In this document: positions 34,661 through 46,841 of the stretch, one piece after another
Layout: each line of letters starts with the position of its first letter
Numbering within the stretch: position 1 is the first letter of the stretch
Assembly (NCBI GenBank): GCA_030789695.1
Contig: JAULAV010008692.1
Location: 62,001-126,000, forward strand
Length of the DNA stretch: 64,000 nucleotides
From: Scilla litardierei
Lineage: Eukaryota > Streptophyta > Magnoliopsida > Asparagales > Asparagaceae
Direction: 5' to 3'
Translations under genes and position numbers: made by a program
Notes under the pieces: model-generated
What the model was told of the DNA's origin: nothing
Database searches by the model: none
The model's input: the letters and a program-made list of their open reading frames with translations, nothing else

Positions 34661-35413
34661 CCCAAAAAAATTCGCCAGCGCGAGCTTCCCAAATGTTTCA
34701 ATCTTTTTCGTTCCCCCGTATACATCATTCTCCTTCTCACCTCCTTCACCCTCTCGCTCTTCGGCGTCCCCATCTCCGCCCCCTCCGTTGTCGACATACA
34801 ACGGTGCTTCCTAGTTTCGACATTTGCATGCACTGTCCCCCAAATCTCACCATCTGACACCGTTTATTCTACCCCTCGTGTTTCACAGGCCGATGTCCAT
34901 GGGAAATGGTGGCTGAAGTACGCGGACGAGGTTGTCGGATATTGGCCGGTGGGCTTGTTCTCCGACCTTCAGTCTGCCTCGACCGTCGAATGGCTTGGGC
35001 GCGTCTGTGACATCGAGGCCGGAGGCCACCACACCGTAACACAGATGGGGAACGGGCATTGGTCCAATCACAAGATCCCGCCCCCCAAATCGATCGACAA
35101 GATTCCGAAGACGTCGTCGACAGCGATGTCCCCGTCGAGCTCCCTCCATCCCCTTCCTACTCCCCTTTCTCCACCACCCCCATCTTCTCTGTCGACGACA
35201 CCTCTCCAGGTCTCCACCAGTGTCCTCCTCACCGACGCCATCTCCATCTTCCTCTACCGCTCCCTCTGCGGCCGTGCCAGCAGGGCCAATGAACTCGTAT
35301 TCCCCCATCAGATCCGAAATCCGCTAAACCATCGTCCATTTATCCATTCCTCCTCTCACCATCCCTCTCATCTCTCAGCAACGGTGGAAGGTACCCCCTT
35401 TTTTGTTCTTTAA
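34478..35413 (+). pseudogene. 311-codon chimeric frame: repeats + neprosin piece + unknown gene
   Basis: One uninterrupted plus-strand frame crosses three unrelated sources. Codons 1-60 or so translate the element's subterminal repeats. From 34889, after a TTTCACAG acceptor-like site, it reads ADVHGKWWLKYADEVVGYWP then VGLFSDL, EWLGRVCDIEAGGHHTVTQM and GNGHW, the C-terminal part of a neprosin-type (DUF239) domain. WWL, VGYWP and HTxTQMGxGH are family hallmarks; neprosins are secreted peptidase-like proteins. Without an intron it then joins another sequence whose own ATG lies at 35126 (MSPSSSLHPLP, LQVSTSVLLTDAISIFLYRS), apparently the N-terminus of a small membrane-anchored protein I cannot name. 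The frame ends near an AAG|GTACCC donor at about 35390. The neprosin assignment is good; translation is unproven. Confidence 0.72.
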
Positions 35414-35552
35414 AAAATAATTTATTCTCTAATTTACATTTCTTAGTTCAATTTTTGTTGAGATCTCTCCATGAATTTCCCTAATGAAATTGCAATTTTT
35501 GTTTCTGTTTAAATTGAGATCTCTTCATGAAATTTTTTAGGGTAACAAAAAA

Positions 35553-35671
35553 AAAGGAAGAACAGTTCATACTGCTAGTCCCGCCTTCGATCTCTGAACG
35601 AATCGAGCGGCTCTTCAATGAGAATGCCTCATCATCATCATTTGAAGACGCTTCCCTCGATTTATCATTCA
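35553..35671 (+). pseudogene. TFIID subunit TAF7, first exon, start codon lost
   Basis: The plus strand reads EEQFILLVPPSISERIERLF then NENASSSSFEDASLDLSFT. This is the N-terminus of plant TAF7, a TFIID component of the RNA polymerase II pre-initiation complex (usual pattern EEQFILRVPPSVAERI). The codon expected to be ATG is AAG, in a run of A residues, so this exon cannot start its own translation. There is a small in-frame expansion in the serine run. The next TAF7 exon (IGNEEFPASLLDLP region) is absent. Same strand as the other captures in element B. Confidence 0.82.
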
Positions 35672-36651
35672 CATGTACTCATAATTTTCAATAGATTTTA
35701 AAACAATTTTTTCCATTTTTTAAAGAAAAAAGTTTACAAGGAATTAGGGCTCTCACACATCGCTGATTAATCTTGCTGTTTTTCTACAATGCGTTAGTAA
35801 AAATTTAGTAAAGATGAGATTTTGGAGGAATGCGTGTAGTTTAACTAATTTTTTTTTCCATCTATTAGAATGCGATTTAAAATATAAAAAACATGTTCAA
35901 CAAAGAAACAAACTTGCCTTAAGTAATTGCAGAAGTATAAGTGGGTAGTCGAATTCTTAAGAAATTAAAGCATCTTTAGATATCTATAATACTAATTGCA
36001 AATTTGCAGTGAACAAGTGGACTCTATCCATGTTAGTAGTAGTGCACATCATGAGCTAGGCCTGTATGACAAGTTCTCAGTTATTTGATTGAAGAGAACA
36101 AAAGCTATATATTGTAAGTGTCTACATATATGATAATCTGTGTCTTTATGTACATAAGCCTTAATTGTTGAGCCCTTGAACGTTGTTTTATATTTAGCTT
36201 GGTATCTGATTTCTAATGTAGCTCAAATCTTTTAATAGTATGATATAAAACTAAAAGGCTCGGTCTATTAGGTGGTATGGAAGATGACTTCCTAAGATAT
36301 TTATGTTCTACAATCAGAAATTGAGGGAACACTTGTTCTTGACAGGTCCTGAAAATCTTCCAACAACGACACAAAAGAGAAGTAATAATACTAGAGAGAG
36401 TTTAGTTTACTGCATTTGTTTCTTGCTAAGATCTTTTGTTTTTAGCAATATATTTATACTCTTTCTGCTTTCCACCTAACATTGGGAATGATTTCATAAT
36501 TTTTTTCCATTTGGGCTTGGAGAAATTGTACGTTTACAAGGTCCAAATCACAAATATTTACATCAATCTAAATTTCAGAAACGTTACCGTGTGAATGTCA
36601 TTGAGAATTAACCTATTTGTCCTATTTATCTTTGTTGTGCTTGGCATACAG
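35672..36651. other. No gene recognised
   Basis: AT-rich sequence between the TAF7 and NIPA fragments, probably captured intron sequence. No splice-bounded open frame or repeat was recognised. Confidence 0.5.
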
Positions 36652-36946
36652 GATTGGGATGGGCAGAACCCGACACAGATCATTACAGAGATGTGTGGCT
36701 TTGTAACAATTCTTGCTGGGACCTTTCTTCTTCACAGGACAAAGGACATGGCTGATGGTATGCTTTGTTTCAACATCACTATATTTTATGTCATGGTGTT
36801 CCAAATGCTTACACACTATGTAATGTTCTCTCCATCCAGGACATTCACCATCGATGTCATCGCGGCTTTCAAAACAAACAGATGATGATGACTATGATCC
36901 GGAAGGAATTCCTTTGAGGTCTCAGGAATCATTTAGGTTGCTGTGA
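36652..36946 (+). pseudogene. NIPA-type magnesium transporter, last two exons
   Basis: Exon 36652-36757 reads DWDGQNPTQIITEMCGFVTI then LAGTFLLHRTKDMADG. Exon 36840-36946 reads HSPSMSSRLSKQTDDDDYDP then EGIPLRSQESFRLL and a TGA stop. The join restores the glycine codon and both splice borders are consensus. This is the C-terminal end of a plant NIPA family protein (probable Mg2+ transporter of the drug/metabolite transporter fold): the last transmembrane helix (about GFVTILAGTFLLH) and the acidic cytoplasmic tail. The eight or so upstream helices are absent, so it cannot transport. The frame is intact, including the natural stop, pointing to recent capture. Confidence 0.9.
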
Positions 36947-37273
36947 TGCATCAGGTGTCATGCATCAGGTATCCCTTACATTTGAACTCAGCTCTACGTG
37001 TTCCCTCAATTTCCAATGTACCCCTTGAGTAAGATGGTCCTATTTCAGATTATGTTTGATAAAATCGGTATTAACTCAATACAAAGGGTAAATGAGGATA
37101 TTATGTATATGAAGGCAATGAAAATGGCATGTATTCCATATATACCGTTGGAAAACAGGTATGTTTGTATCAATGCCAGTAGTTATTCAATGTGCACTAG
37201 TTTTCGTGCTCAGATCCGTGATTGGGCTCATCGATCGTGAAATTCTCAGTCTTTATTTGGTTTTTTGACGCAG

Positions 37274-37490
37274 GCTCCGAAGAAGGACGCGAAGGTCCCG
37301 CCTCCGTCGTCCAAGATCGCCAAGTCAGGCGATGGGAAGCAGAAGAAGAAGGTAAAAATGCCACCTTTTTAGCATTTTTGGCATGCGTAGATCCGGTTCT
37401 AAGCGGTTAGGGTTTCTTCTTTTTTGTTTCATTTTGGGTACTGTAGAAGTATAACAAAGGAAAACTCTGTGGAGAGGGACAGGTCTCCAT
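37274..37490 (+). pseudogene. Ribosomal protein S25 (eS25), N-terminal exon fragment
   Basis: After a GACGCAG acceptor, 37274-37351 reads APKKDAKVPPPSSKIAKSGD then GKQKKK and a GT donor, the N-terminal exon of plant eS25, where the initiator ATG sits alone in exon 1. The following intron carries a TAGGGTTT motif. After TACTGTAG at 37447 the sequence continues KYNKGK, a decayed start of the next exon (usually KWSKGKQKEKVNN), and then loses similarity. The protein's folded winged-helix region, which contacts 18S rRNA, is absent. Confidence 0.88.
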
Positions 37491-39925
37491 GTTTTTACTA
37501 CCGAAAAAGGAGAGATGCTCAAAATTTTCAATCAAATCTGGTTTGCTCTTATTATTGTTTTGCTATGCTTGGAGTTTATTCATTAAAGAGACCTTAAATG
37601 GTGGTCTTCCCACACACGTACACGTGATGATCTTGGAGATCCAAATCTAATAACTTACTTTTGAATTTGGGTTTCAGGTTGTACATTTTAAATACTTACC
37701 ATAGATAAATAAATCTCATCTTTTACCTAAGTCTCTCAATGTTCTTTTTGACAACTAGTAGAATGTAACATATTAACAAGCCATGATTTATTGGTTGTTC
37801 AATTTGGGTCATGTTATTTTTTTACCCATAATTTATGCGCTGTTTATTACTTGCTAAATCAATTTGTTAGCTTCCTCAATGCAAGCAATGTCACATTTGA
37901 AACACATGCATGGAGTATTTGAAAATAGTTTACATGTTAACTCTTTCGGAATATATGTTTTATGTAAATGGACAAAATAGCTTAAATTTGGGTTGAATGA
38001 AATATGATGTATATTGGAGTGATGGACAACATAGGGTAAACACCATGATTTTTCTAGAGTTGAGTTCTTCCTAACCTTAAAATAAGACTTTATTGGATTC
38101 TTTCTAAGATGTTATTCTTCCTACCCATTAGATGAAACTACTACAGATTTCTTGGTTTCTATCTCTTTTTTGGAGTTGGTTTCTTCATGTCCTTTAGTTG
38201 GGATTTCTTCAACATTTGTCTGTATCTTTTGATCATCATTTTTTGTTTGCATCTATGAGACTTCGGATATATTTTCACCATTGATCATGGCCTTTTGCAT
38301 TGCTATAGTTTGATAGCTTCTACGGTAAAAGCTTTGTTTGTTTGCATTGCTATAGTTCATGCTTTTTCTTTGTGTGTTGAAATGTATAATCTACCTCATA
38401 GAACTTGTATTAACAACCCCAGTTTCATCACCTAGTATACTTTTAGTCTTTATAGTTGACATATATTATAGCCTCATGTTCAATAACAAACACCATCAAT
38501 TATAATTCTAAGTTCTATTGCTGACAATGATTACTCTATCTGCATTCTCCTGCTCTCTTTTCATGTAATTTTGTAATAGAAAATGTAAATTTGTGAAGCT
38601 TACACTTTCCACTTAGAAGCTTATGCTTCGCATTGCCCAAGGGTCGACCAATTTTCCATTGCTCTCACATTTTCAAACATTATTCTGATCCATTCGTTCG
38701 AAAAGTAAAATATCAGTAAGGCTAAGCTAGCAAAAATATCTGGATATGCACCCCGATCTGCTAGAACATGTCCTTGATATATGCAAGTTTAAGTCCATTC
38801 CTGTTCAGTGTTACATTAAGTCACAGTGATAAAATCATCGATCAAAATGATATGGTTCTGTTGGTTCTTGTTCCAATTTAAGAACAGTAAAAGCCAATCG
38901 ATTATTTCACCAACCCAATTGATGTTATTAGCAATATTAAGTCATTACCTGTATTCATCAGAACCATCTTCCTTTATGCCAAATATGGATATAAATTCAA
39001 TTTCCACATGATAGTGATAGCACCTGTATATCAATATTCATAGGCATGACTTGTATAAAAGATATAATTTGTTAATATTTATATTCACGCTGGATCCATA
39101 TGGTTACTCACTTGTGTTATGTTTCTGGTTTCCTATATTTTATCTTAGGCACTCATAAGAGCTGAAGTTTCTTATTATGCCAAAATGAAGTGATGTTTAG
39201 ATTTGAAGTATCATGATTGCAGTAGTTTGAAAGAAATAATGGGTACGAACTGGCGGCTGATCTAAGCAAAATGAGCTTGTGAGAGACAGAGAAGTGAGCC
39301 CCACCTACTTTTCTTCCCTAATTTTACTAGCTGTGTGGGCACTACTTTTTGCTCTCAGTGACTTAATTGGGTATACGAGTTGTCAACACATATCCAACAT
39401 TCACTAATTTAAATATCTTGGCTAGACAAAGTATTATGTTTCCAAATCTCTTCTGGTGCTTACATTTGGACTAATTTTCTCCAATTTTCTGATATATTTG
39501 AGGTCCTTAGGTTAATGAAATTCATTTCTATTTCAATTATATCTGCTTATTTCTGATCCCTAGATACTCTAATAGGACTGCAGAGGGTCTTCAAAGTGTG
39601 GCACGCAGTGTAGTGCACTGGTTGCGGATAATGAAGGAGGTGGGCTTGTTCTTGTTGTGAAAGTCCTACTTTGCTAGAATCTCATGTACTTCGTCCTCTA
39701 TGCTCTATATTTGAGAATTCCTTTAGTTTTCTAAGAGAATTCATTTTTTTGTTTTTTTGGGTGTTGTGTCTGCACCTTCTTTATCTTCTTCCTTTTCTTG
39801 TTCTTGAATGTTGAGGTCAGATGAGCAATGTTGAGGTATGATGTGTGAATTGTGTGTATTATCCGTTACTTGAAAAATTACTTACAACTACAAAAAGCTA
39901 TGCATGATCTCTTGAACGTATGCAG
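37491..39925. other. No gene recognised
   Basis: AT-rich sequence, presumably captured introns. A small possible exon at 39571-39638 (CAGAGGGTCTTCAAAG..., cysteine-containing in two frames) could be the upstream part of the RING fragment that follows, but I could not align it. Confidence 0.45.
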
Positions 39926-40193
39926 CCAGTGCATTTGTGGCTAAGTGCATTGTGGCTAAGAATGTTGATGAATATGAGTGTCCAGTTTGCGTAGCAACTT
40001 GTCCATGTGTAGGTAGGTTTTTCACTTGGGTGAAGTTACAATGAGCATTTCGAAATGTCTTATAAGCGTCAAAGTCATTTTTTTGCAGATCTCAGACCTA
40101 TTATGCTAATTGAGAAAATGATAGACATATTCAAAAGCTTGGATAATGCTATTGCTTCTAGTGTTCAAAAACTATGCTCTCAACGGCCGGCAG
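39926..40193 (+). pseudogene. BRCA1/BARD1-like RING protein, two-exon fragment
   Basis: Exon 39926-40012 reads SAFVAKCIVAKNVDEYECPV then CVATCPCV, the second half of a RING finger with a CPxC zinc-ligand pair. Exon 40089-40193 reads DLRPIMLIEKMIDIFKSLDN then AIASSVQKL. The split codon G|AT is restored as Asp on splicing, which supports the pair as genuine exons. The pattern RP-x3-(hydrophobic)-EKM-(I/V)-x-I(F/Y)KSLD directly after a RING is that of plant BRCA1/BARD1-type proteins, nuclear E3 ligases in DNA repair. The N-terminal RING half and BRCT domains are absent. An alternative is another RING protein of unknown function. Confidence 0.55.
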
Positions 40194-42409
40194 GTTGTAT
40201 CAATTATTCTCAACATGCATTGTTGCACATATGCCTTAGTCTTTTGGGTTGTATCAATTTTCAATATAGTACTTTTCTCAAACCGTAATTGCTTTGCTGT
40301 TTAAATATCCCCTTCATGAATCATTTGTTAGTTCAATTTATTTTTTTATTCTAGTAGAATGTGCTGCATGAAGTTTGCTAATTTTCAGCTCCCAACATTT
40401 AAATTTTTAGATTCTTACCAGATCAAAGGAGCAGCTTGTAAATTTACATCTTATTCGATAGCACAATTTCTTGAGAATTAGATGAACAATCAAACGGAGG
40501 ATGTCAAATGGTTAGCTTTCTTACTCCAAGACCCGCAGCATGTCTTTCTCCAAGACCGCACAGTATTTTGCATTAATCCCGTGTCTTGATGCAACTCCAA
40601 CATGCAGGAAATTATGCACATGTTAATTACGGCGACGAGAACAAGCAACTAACCAGAAACCGAAGTAGAGAAAATGGTGGTCTTCCTTGCATATTACCAT
40701 GAGGGTGGCAAGGATAAGTAAGAAGGAAGCCATTTCTATTACTTGAAAAGGCAAGGGTACTCTATGGAAGAAGAGCTTAATGCATGGAATTTATAGGAAG
40801 GGAAGAGTGAAAGAGTGCAATAAAAAATGGCCATAGGCTCACTAATTTTATACAACAAGTAGAAGTTTATTTATTTTGATGATAGATATTTGTCTTTTTA
40901 GCCTGCAAGTTGCATGGTATATTCCCTAGTGTGGGGCTCGGAGTCTCTGTACCAGCACCTCAATCACAGAGTGCTGATGTGAATTTGGGCATAATTTAGC
41001 CTAATGTTCTCGGTGTCCACATGCAACCCATGGGATTATGCCTTAATAAAAATAACCGAAGATGGAGGTAATAACTAATCTGATGTGGGCTTTCTTACTT
41101 CATTACTAATGAGTTTCTATGTTATGCCTTGTATCTTTTCATCATAGTTTTTTGTTGTGTCTTTTTGGGGTTTGAGTGAGTGAACTTGTTTAAATACTTA
41201 TATCAATCTTTCCTTGTGCATGCACAAAAGGTTCATTCTTTTGGAGGTGCTTTTGGTTTTTTAACATTGTTTTGTTAATGAAAAACTCAGGCAATCTTTT
41301 GGTGGTGATGAGCATGAATTATTAAAGAGCTGAAGTGATATTTAAAATCTTGTTTTGCATATTGAATATATATTTTTGCAGTTCGGTTCCAGCATATATC
41401 TTTAGTTCATAAATCTGTTTTGCATCAGTTGGATTTTTCACAAAGAAAGATTAGATTGATATGTTAACATTGTAGAACATCTGACATGTTTGTTTATGCC
41501 TATTTTGCACATCATGAGGATAATTATTATTCTAGTAACTCCTTTTTCTGAACTCTTGCTCTGATGGATATATTACTTGCATTACAGTTGATTTTTACAA
41601 CATTCTTTCATATGTTTTTAGTGATGGCTGACCTCCCATTTGTATGCCTGAGAATATTGAAGGTTAACCAAATTTCTTATCATATATTCAAGTAACTCAA
41701 AGACTAGGTTCTATGCTATGATCTGTATATGTTTACATTTTTGCTTAGCATTCTTCAAATGATTTGTGAGTACTTCCACTTTATGGCATTGTACATTTGA
41801 TAGAGTCGGTGAATCAGTTATGTGAACAGTAGTCATTGCTATCCTAATGATGTATATTAATTTGTTTCTTTTCATCATATTATTGAATGGCATTGATTTT
41901 CTATTGGTGAGTTTGTGATTTGTGGGGTGTATCCCCTGATTCTGATATATGCTGAACTTATCTTATCTGAAATTGTTTTTTTTGCTTTGATCAATGCAGA
42001 AGATGCTGTAGTACGAGCCTGGGAAGAGAATATCGGTAAAAGAAAGCTATATATGGAGCATACCTATTTTTATGAGCTAAACAAAGCACACTTGTAGAAT
42101 CCTCTATTGATGCTGCTACTATCAATAAACAAAGCATACCAATGGGGGAGCTATCTGCATTAGTGAATTGCATCACAAATTGACTGAACTATGTCACGTG
42201 TGCTAATGCACTTGCAATTGTTTGGCAAAGTAAGCTAGATTGGCCCTTTTAGTTCATCATATTGATTCATAAAAATAATAATAATGAGAGATTCATTCTG
42301 TTTATTCTTGTTAGAATTAACTCATTGTCAAGTTTTATTCATGTCAGGACCCACATTTGGTAACCGTAATTATCCACCTTGCTCTGCTTCTTACTTTTTT
42401 TGTGCCAAC
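40194..42409. other. Mostly no gene recognised; one possible exon
   Basis: AT-rich sequence. At 42000-42097, after an AATGCAG acceptor, the plus strand reads EDAVVRAWEENIGKRKLYME then HTYFYELNKAHL*, which has exon-like character. I cannot name a family for it. Nothing else was recognised. Confidence 0.4.
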
Positions 42410-42790
42410 TTCTTGTGCATGTCCATGACTCTGATGATACTGGTCGAAAAGATTTGGTTCGGGGCGGTGAGCCTCGCGGTGAAGATGTTTTGGCTGAGGC
42501 CGGAGAAGCGATATAGATGGGAGCTCGTAAGGCCAGATTTGGAGACGGGCAGCACTCTGGCTTATCGCAAGGTCCTCATACAGATGCCCATGTTCAATGA
42601 GAAAGAGGTCAGCATCAATTATCTCCCTTACTTCATTCCTCTTAATCTCTATACAGTATTATCAACTGTGCTGTTAATTGTATTTTTGTAGGTGTACAAG
42701 TTTTCAATAAGGGCATCATGTACGCTGGAGTGGCCATCGGACAGGCTGATAATTCAAGTACTGGACGATTCCACTGATGCTTCGTTAAGG
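42410..42790 (+). pseudogene. CSLA glucomannan 4-beta-mannosyltransferase, two-exon fragment
   Basis: Exon 42410-42607 reads CMSMTLMILVEKIWFGAVSL then AVKMFWLRPEKRYRWELVRP and VLIQMPMFNEKE. Exon 42692-42790 (99 bp) reads [20 protein letters not shown] then [13 protein letters not shown]. This is the N-terminal part of a CSLA family enzyme, a Golgi glycosyltransferase making mannan backbones from GDP-mannose: a transmembrane segment, the PEKRY linker, the Q-P-x-NE start of the GT2 domain and the first Asp motif (QVLDDSTD). Both exons are open and splice borders are intact, though some conserved positions have drifted (IGAACGLSW to IRASCTLEW). The later catalytic motifs (DAD, QxxRW) are missing, so it is inactive. 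It is directly followed by an alanine aminotransferase exon in the same phase. Confidence 0.92.
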
Positions 42791-42901
42791 GTGTGTATGA
42801 ATTGGATTAGTCTTGATTAATTTCTACACTGTTTTCTGTTTGGCATTCGTTAAGGGTGTTTAAGATTAGAAGCAACTTCTCTTTTCAATCTCATGTAGTA
42901 G

Positions 42902-43801
<900 letters not shown>

Positions 43802-44044
43802 GAAGAGCATTATACTTGCATGATTAATCTTCTGGGTAGAGCAAGACGATTGGCGGATGCACGAGCTCTTATGAGGGAGATGTTGATGAAAGCAGATGCC
43901 AGAATGTGTGGTTCTTTATTAGGTGCGAGCAGAATACACAAAAACAGCAAATTAGTAGAAGAGGCAGCAGAAAAGATTTTTGAGATGGAACCCGCTCTGG
44001 AATGTATATTACTGCTGTCGGGAAATGTATTGTTCAAGGAGTGA
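43802..44044 (+). pseudogene. Pentatricopeptide repeat (PPR) protein, C-terminal E-motif fragment
   Basis: From an AAAG|GAAGAG junction the plus strand reads EEHYTCMINLLGRARRLADA then RALMREMLMKADARMCGSLL, GASRIHKNSKLVEEAAEKIF and EMEPALE, ending at TGA. This is the last PPR motif and the start of the E motif of a plant PLS-class PPR protein, organelle RNA-binding factors used in editing. The usual HYxCMVDLLGRAGxLxEA, PDxxxWGSLLGACRIH and AAEKLFELEP landmarks are clear. The DYW/E+ domains and the upstream repeats are missing. There are no internal stops. PPR genes are usually intronless, so the acceptor-like left border may be coincidence. Confidence 0.9.
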
Positions 44045-44295
44045 TTTAATGGATAATGATTGATAAGTTTTATATGCGATAATGTTTCTTATTTGTATTA
44101 CGGATCATCTTTCAATAACAATGCACATTGTCTAATTTATATGATTGTTGAATAAAAGCAATTTAATTTGATTGTTTCTTGTAATGATTGTTTCTTGTAA
44201 TTTAATGTTATTGGTGGTTTATTTAAGCATTTTGAATATTAAATGGATCTATTTAAATATAAAACGTAGGGAGAAACAATAAAATGAATTGAAAC

Positions 44296-44779
44296 AAGCA
44301 CTGTCTATCTGGGACCTTTAACAACGCTTGTTTAGTATAAGCGCTGTCTATGGTGGACCTTTAGCAGCGCTTGTACTAAAGAAGCGCTGTCTAAGGTCCC
44401 AATAGACAGCGCTTCTTTAGTACAAGCGCTGTTAAAGGCCCCCCTTTAACAGCGCTTGCACTAACAAGCGCTGTTAAAGGCCCCCTTTAACAGCGCTTGC
44501 ACTAACAAGCGCTGTTAAAGGGGGGCCTTTAACAGCGCTTGCACAAACAAGCGCTGTTAAAGGCCCCCCTTTAACAGCGCTTGCACAAACAAGCGCTGTT
44601 AAAGGGGGGCCTTTAACAGCGCTTGCACAAATAAGCGCTGTTAAATGCCCCCTTTAACAGCGCTTGTAAAGCGCTATTAAAACCAGCCCCCCCTTTAGCA
44701 GCGGCGAGATAGATAGCACTTGTAAAGCGCTATTAAAGACCTTATTTAAGCGCTGTTAAAGGTCCATTTTGTAGTAGTG
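44296..44779. repeat. Right subterminal palindrome array of element B
   Basis: About ten near-identical units in which CCTTTAACAGCGCTTGCAC and its reverse complement alternate every 20-25 bp (44400-44660), ending in the terminal GTAGTAGTG at 44771-44779. The arms are almost perfect, so the region can fold into a row of hairpins. These units are more alike than those at the left end. Confidence 0.94.
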
Positions 44780-44782
44780 ATT

Positions 44783-45439
44783 TCGATAAACATATCACAA
44801 ATGTTTTAGTAACATATTACATATATATCTAAGACAACAGATACGTATCCTAGAACATCTCATCAGAACATGATATTTGATGTAGATGCATGTGTATATG
44901 TTGACCAATTTTCTAAGGAGGAGATCTATCGATCAAATATCAATTGATAACATTAGCTTGGAAACGTTCATACCATCGAAAGTATTGAGCACATAGCTCA
45001 ATATATAATTTTAGGATATTCTGTATTTGTGCACATATTGGTGCATGATAGATTGCACAGCCAAGAACACATCAACATCAAGGGCTAATGGAGTTCATGC
45101 ATGATACATAGGCCAACCTTACAAATGACATTACGCACTGGTTTGAATAGAAGACAGGTTCATTTTCAAATGATAGATTCATCCAAACATTCTGATTCAA
45201 TTGCACACATTCATCAAATTTTCTCAACTCATTACATTAGATTAAGCATCACCACAGCTGGCATGAGTGATTCCCCATTTCTTCCCCCATCCATAGCAGA
45301 ATCAATATCTGAACCTGAAACAATAAATAAAGCCATCACCCTCAAAATTATAATACTTGTTGGGCACACAATAAATGAAAATTTTTGTAAACAAAAATAA
45401 ATGTACATTTAGAGATGCATTCCTGCAGGTAACATGAAG
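44783..45439. other. No gene recognised
   Basis: AT-rich sequence between element B and the RBR exon, containing ordinary non-coding text. A plus-strand open frame at 45101-45400 has no recognisable motif. Confidence 0.5.
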
Positions 45440-45735
45440 ACATCCTTGGCAGTCTCAAGTAGCATCAGATATTTCCCTCTCTCATCTACTTCGAGCCCCC
45501 GAAACTCTTCACAGATCACCCCCGAATGCCAAGCAACTTTGCATATAGAACAGAACAACATCCTACAACTTGGGCATTCAGACTGGTCCACTCGCCCCTC
45601 ATCCACTTCGCCGGCCAGCAGCAGCGCTGAACAATCCTTAAACGGGCAGTAGCAAAACTTATTCGCACCGACGACCATAGCTTCGCATAATGCAGCCCCG
45701 GACCTCTCAAACGCTTCTCTAGGGATGATATCCAG
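45440..45735 (-). pseudogene. RBR-type (RING-IBR-RING) E3 ubiquitin ligase exon fragment
   Basis: The minus strand reads REAFERSGAALCEAMVVGAN then KFCYCPFKDCSALLLAGEVD, QSECPSCRMLFCSICKVAWH and SGVICEEFRGLEVDERGKYL. This is the linker and in-between-RING (IBR) domain of a plant RBR E3 ligase, an ARIADNE-like enzyme that forms a thioester with ubiquitin. The IBR zinc ligands CPxxDC, CPxC and CxxC plus WHxGxxCEE are all visible. RING1 and the catalytic RING2 are absent. After AKDVF the sequence diverges and stops. It lies in minus orientation like NAP1 at 47134, in the Helitron-like block. Confidence 0.88.
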
Positions 45736-46841
45736 GGTGTTACATTTACCCTATTACATCGGTTTCTTTACATTTACTATGATGGACAAAATCTTGATAA
45801 TAAAGATCTTAAAAAATAAAGAAGAAAATCAAAGAACATACACACATGCATAGGCACTGCTTAACAAAATAGTTGTCCCAAAATTTGAACTACACGACAT
45901 TGCTTAACATAATTTGAACATACACGCAGGCCCGTGCCGCTAAATACATACACACAAAATTTGAACTGTCCAAATGTTTAACAATAATTCAATAATCCAA
46001 AATATTCAATAATACAAAAAATTTCTTCCAATAATCCAAAACGAAAGTGGATTGCATAAACTGAGAGTAAAATGAAAGGAAAGCAATTAAGTCAGTTTTG
46101 GACCATGTTAGCACACCCTTGCTTCAAAGTGTATCCTGTGAGAAAATGCATTTTTGATGCCTCTATGTTAAAATCTTCTTTTAATAAAAAATGATGAACC
46201 AAAATGTCACATGTTTCTGACAAAGTCTTTATATACTAACTTTAAGTATGTGTTGACAAAGTCTCTTACCATGAAGAGCATTATGTTCACTTCACGAAAT
46301 ATTGGGATGGTGGCTAGGAGGGACATAGCATGAGTATGCCTCATGCTCGGGACCAATCTGATCCTGGTAGGTGATATTTGTATTGTAAATTGCAATATAC
46401 AACTTGTAAGAAAAGAGAGTATTCTTACGTTGAACTGCAAATAGGAAGCTTGCATGGAGTAATCTGATCCTGGTAGGTGATATTTCCATAGCTTCGGATA
46501 ATGCAGCCCCCACCTCTCAAAAGGGATGATATCCAGGGTGTTACATTTACCCTATTACATCGGTTTCTTTACATTTACTATGATGGACAAAATCTTGATA
46601 ATAAAGATTTTAAAAAATAAAGAAGAAAATCAAAGAACATACACGCAGGCATAGGCACTGCTTAACAAAATTGTTGTCCCAAAATTTGAACTACACGACA
46701 TTGCTTAACATAATTTGAACATACACGCAGGCCCGTGCCACTAAATACATACACACAAAATTTGAACTGTCCAAATGTTTAACAATAATTCAATAATCCA
46801 AAATATTCTATAATCCAAAAAATTTCTTCCAATAATCCAAA
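45676..46841. repeat. Direct duplication of about 360 bp around the RBR exon start
   Basis: 45676-46040 is repeated at 46486-46841, offset by about 800-810 bp, sharing GATATCCAGGGTGTTACATT, CAAAATCTTGATAATAAAGA and AACATACACGCAGGCCCGTG. The copies are around 95% alike by eye. The second copy has short deletions, including nine bases within the RBR exon start (GAGAGGTGGGGGCTGCATTA), and keeps only a few RBR codons. A smaller repeat (AATCTGATCCTGGTAGGTGA) occurs at 46357 and 46461. Confidence 0.93.

Noticed and set aside
34279..34860. 193-codon minus-strand frame at the left end of element B
   Set aside because: It translates inverted copies of the AGCGCTGTTAAAGG subterminal repeat; no protein motif.
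39571..39660. Cysteine-rich reading (DCRGSSKCGTQCSALVADNE) as a metallothionein
   Set aside because: Cysteine spacing does not match plant metallothionein types and the frame is short.
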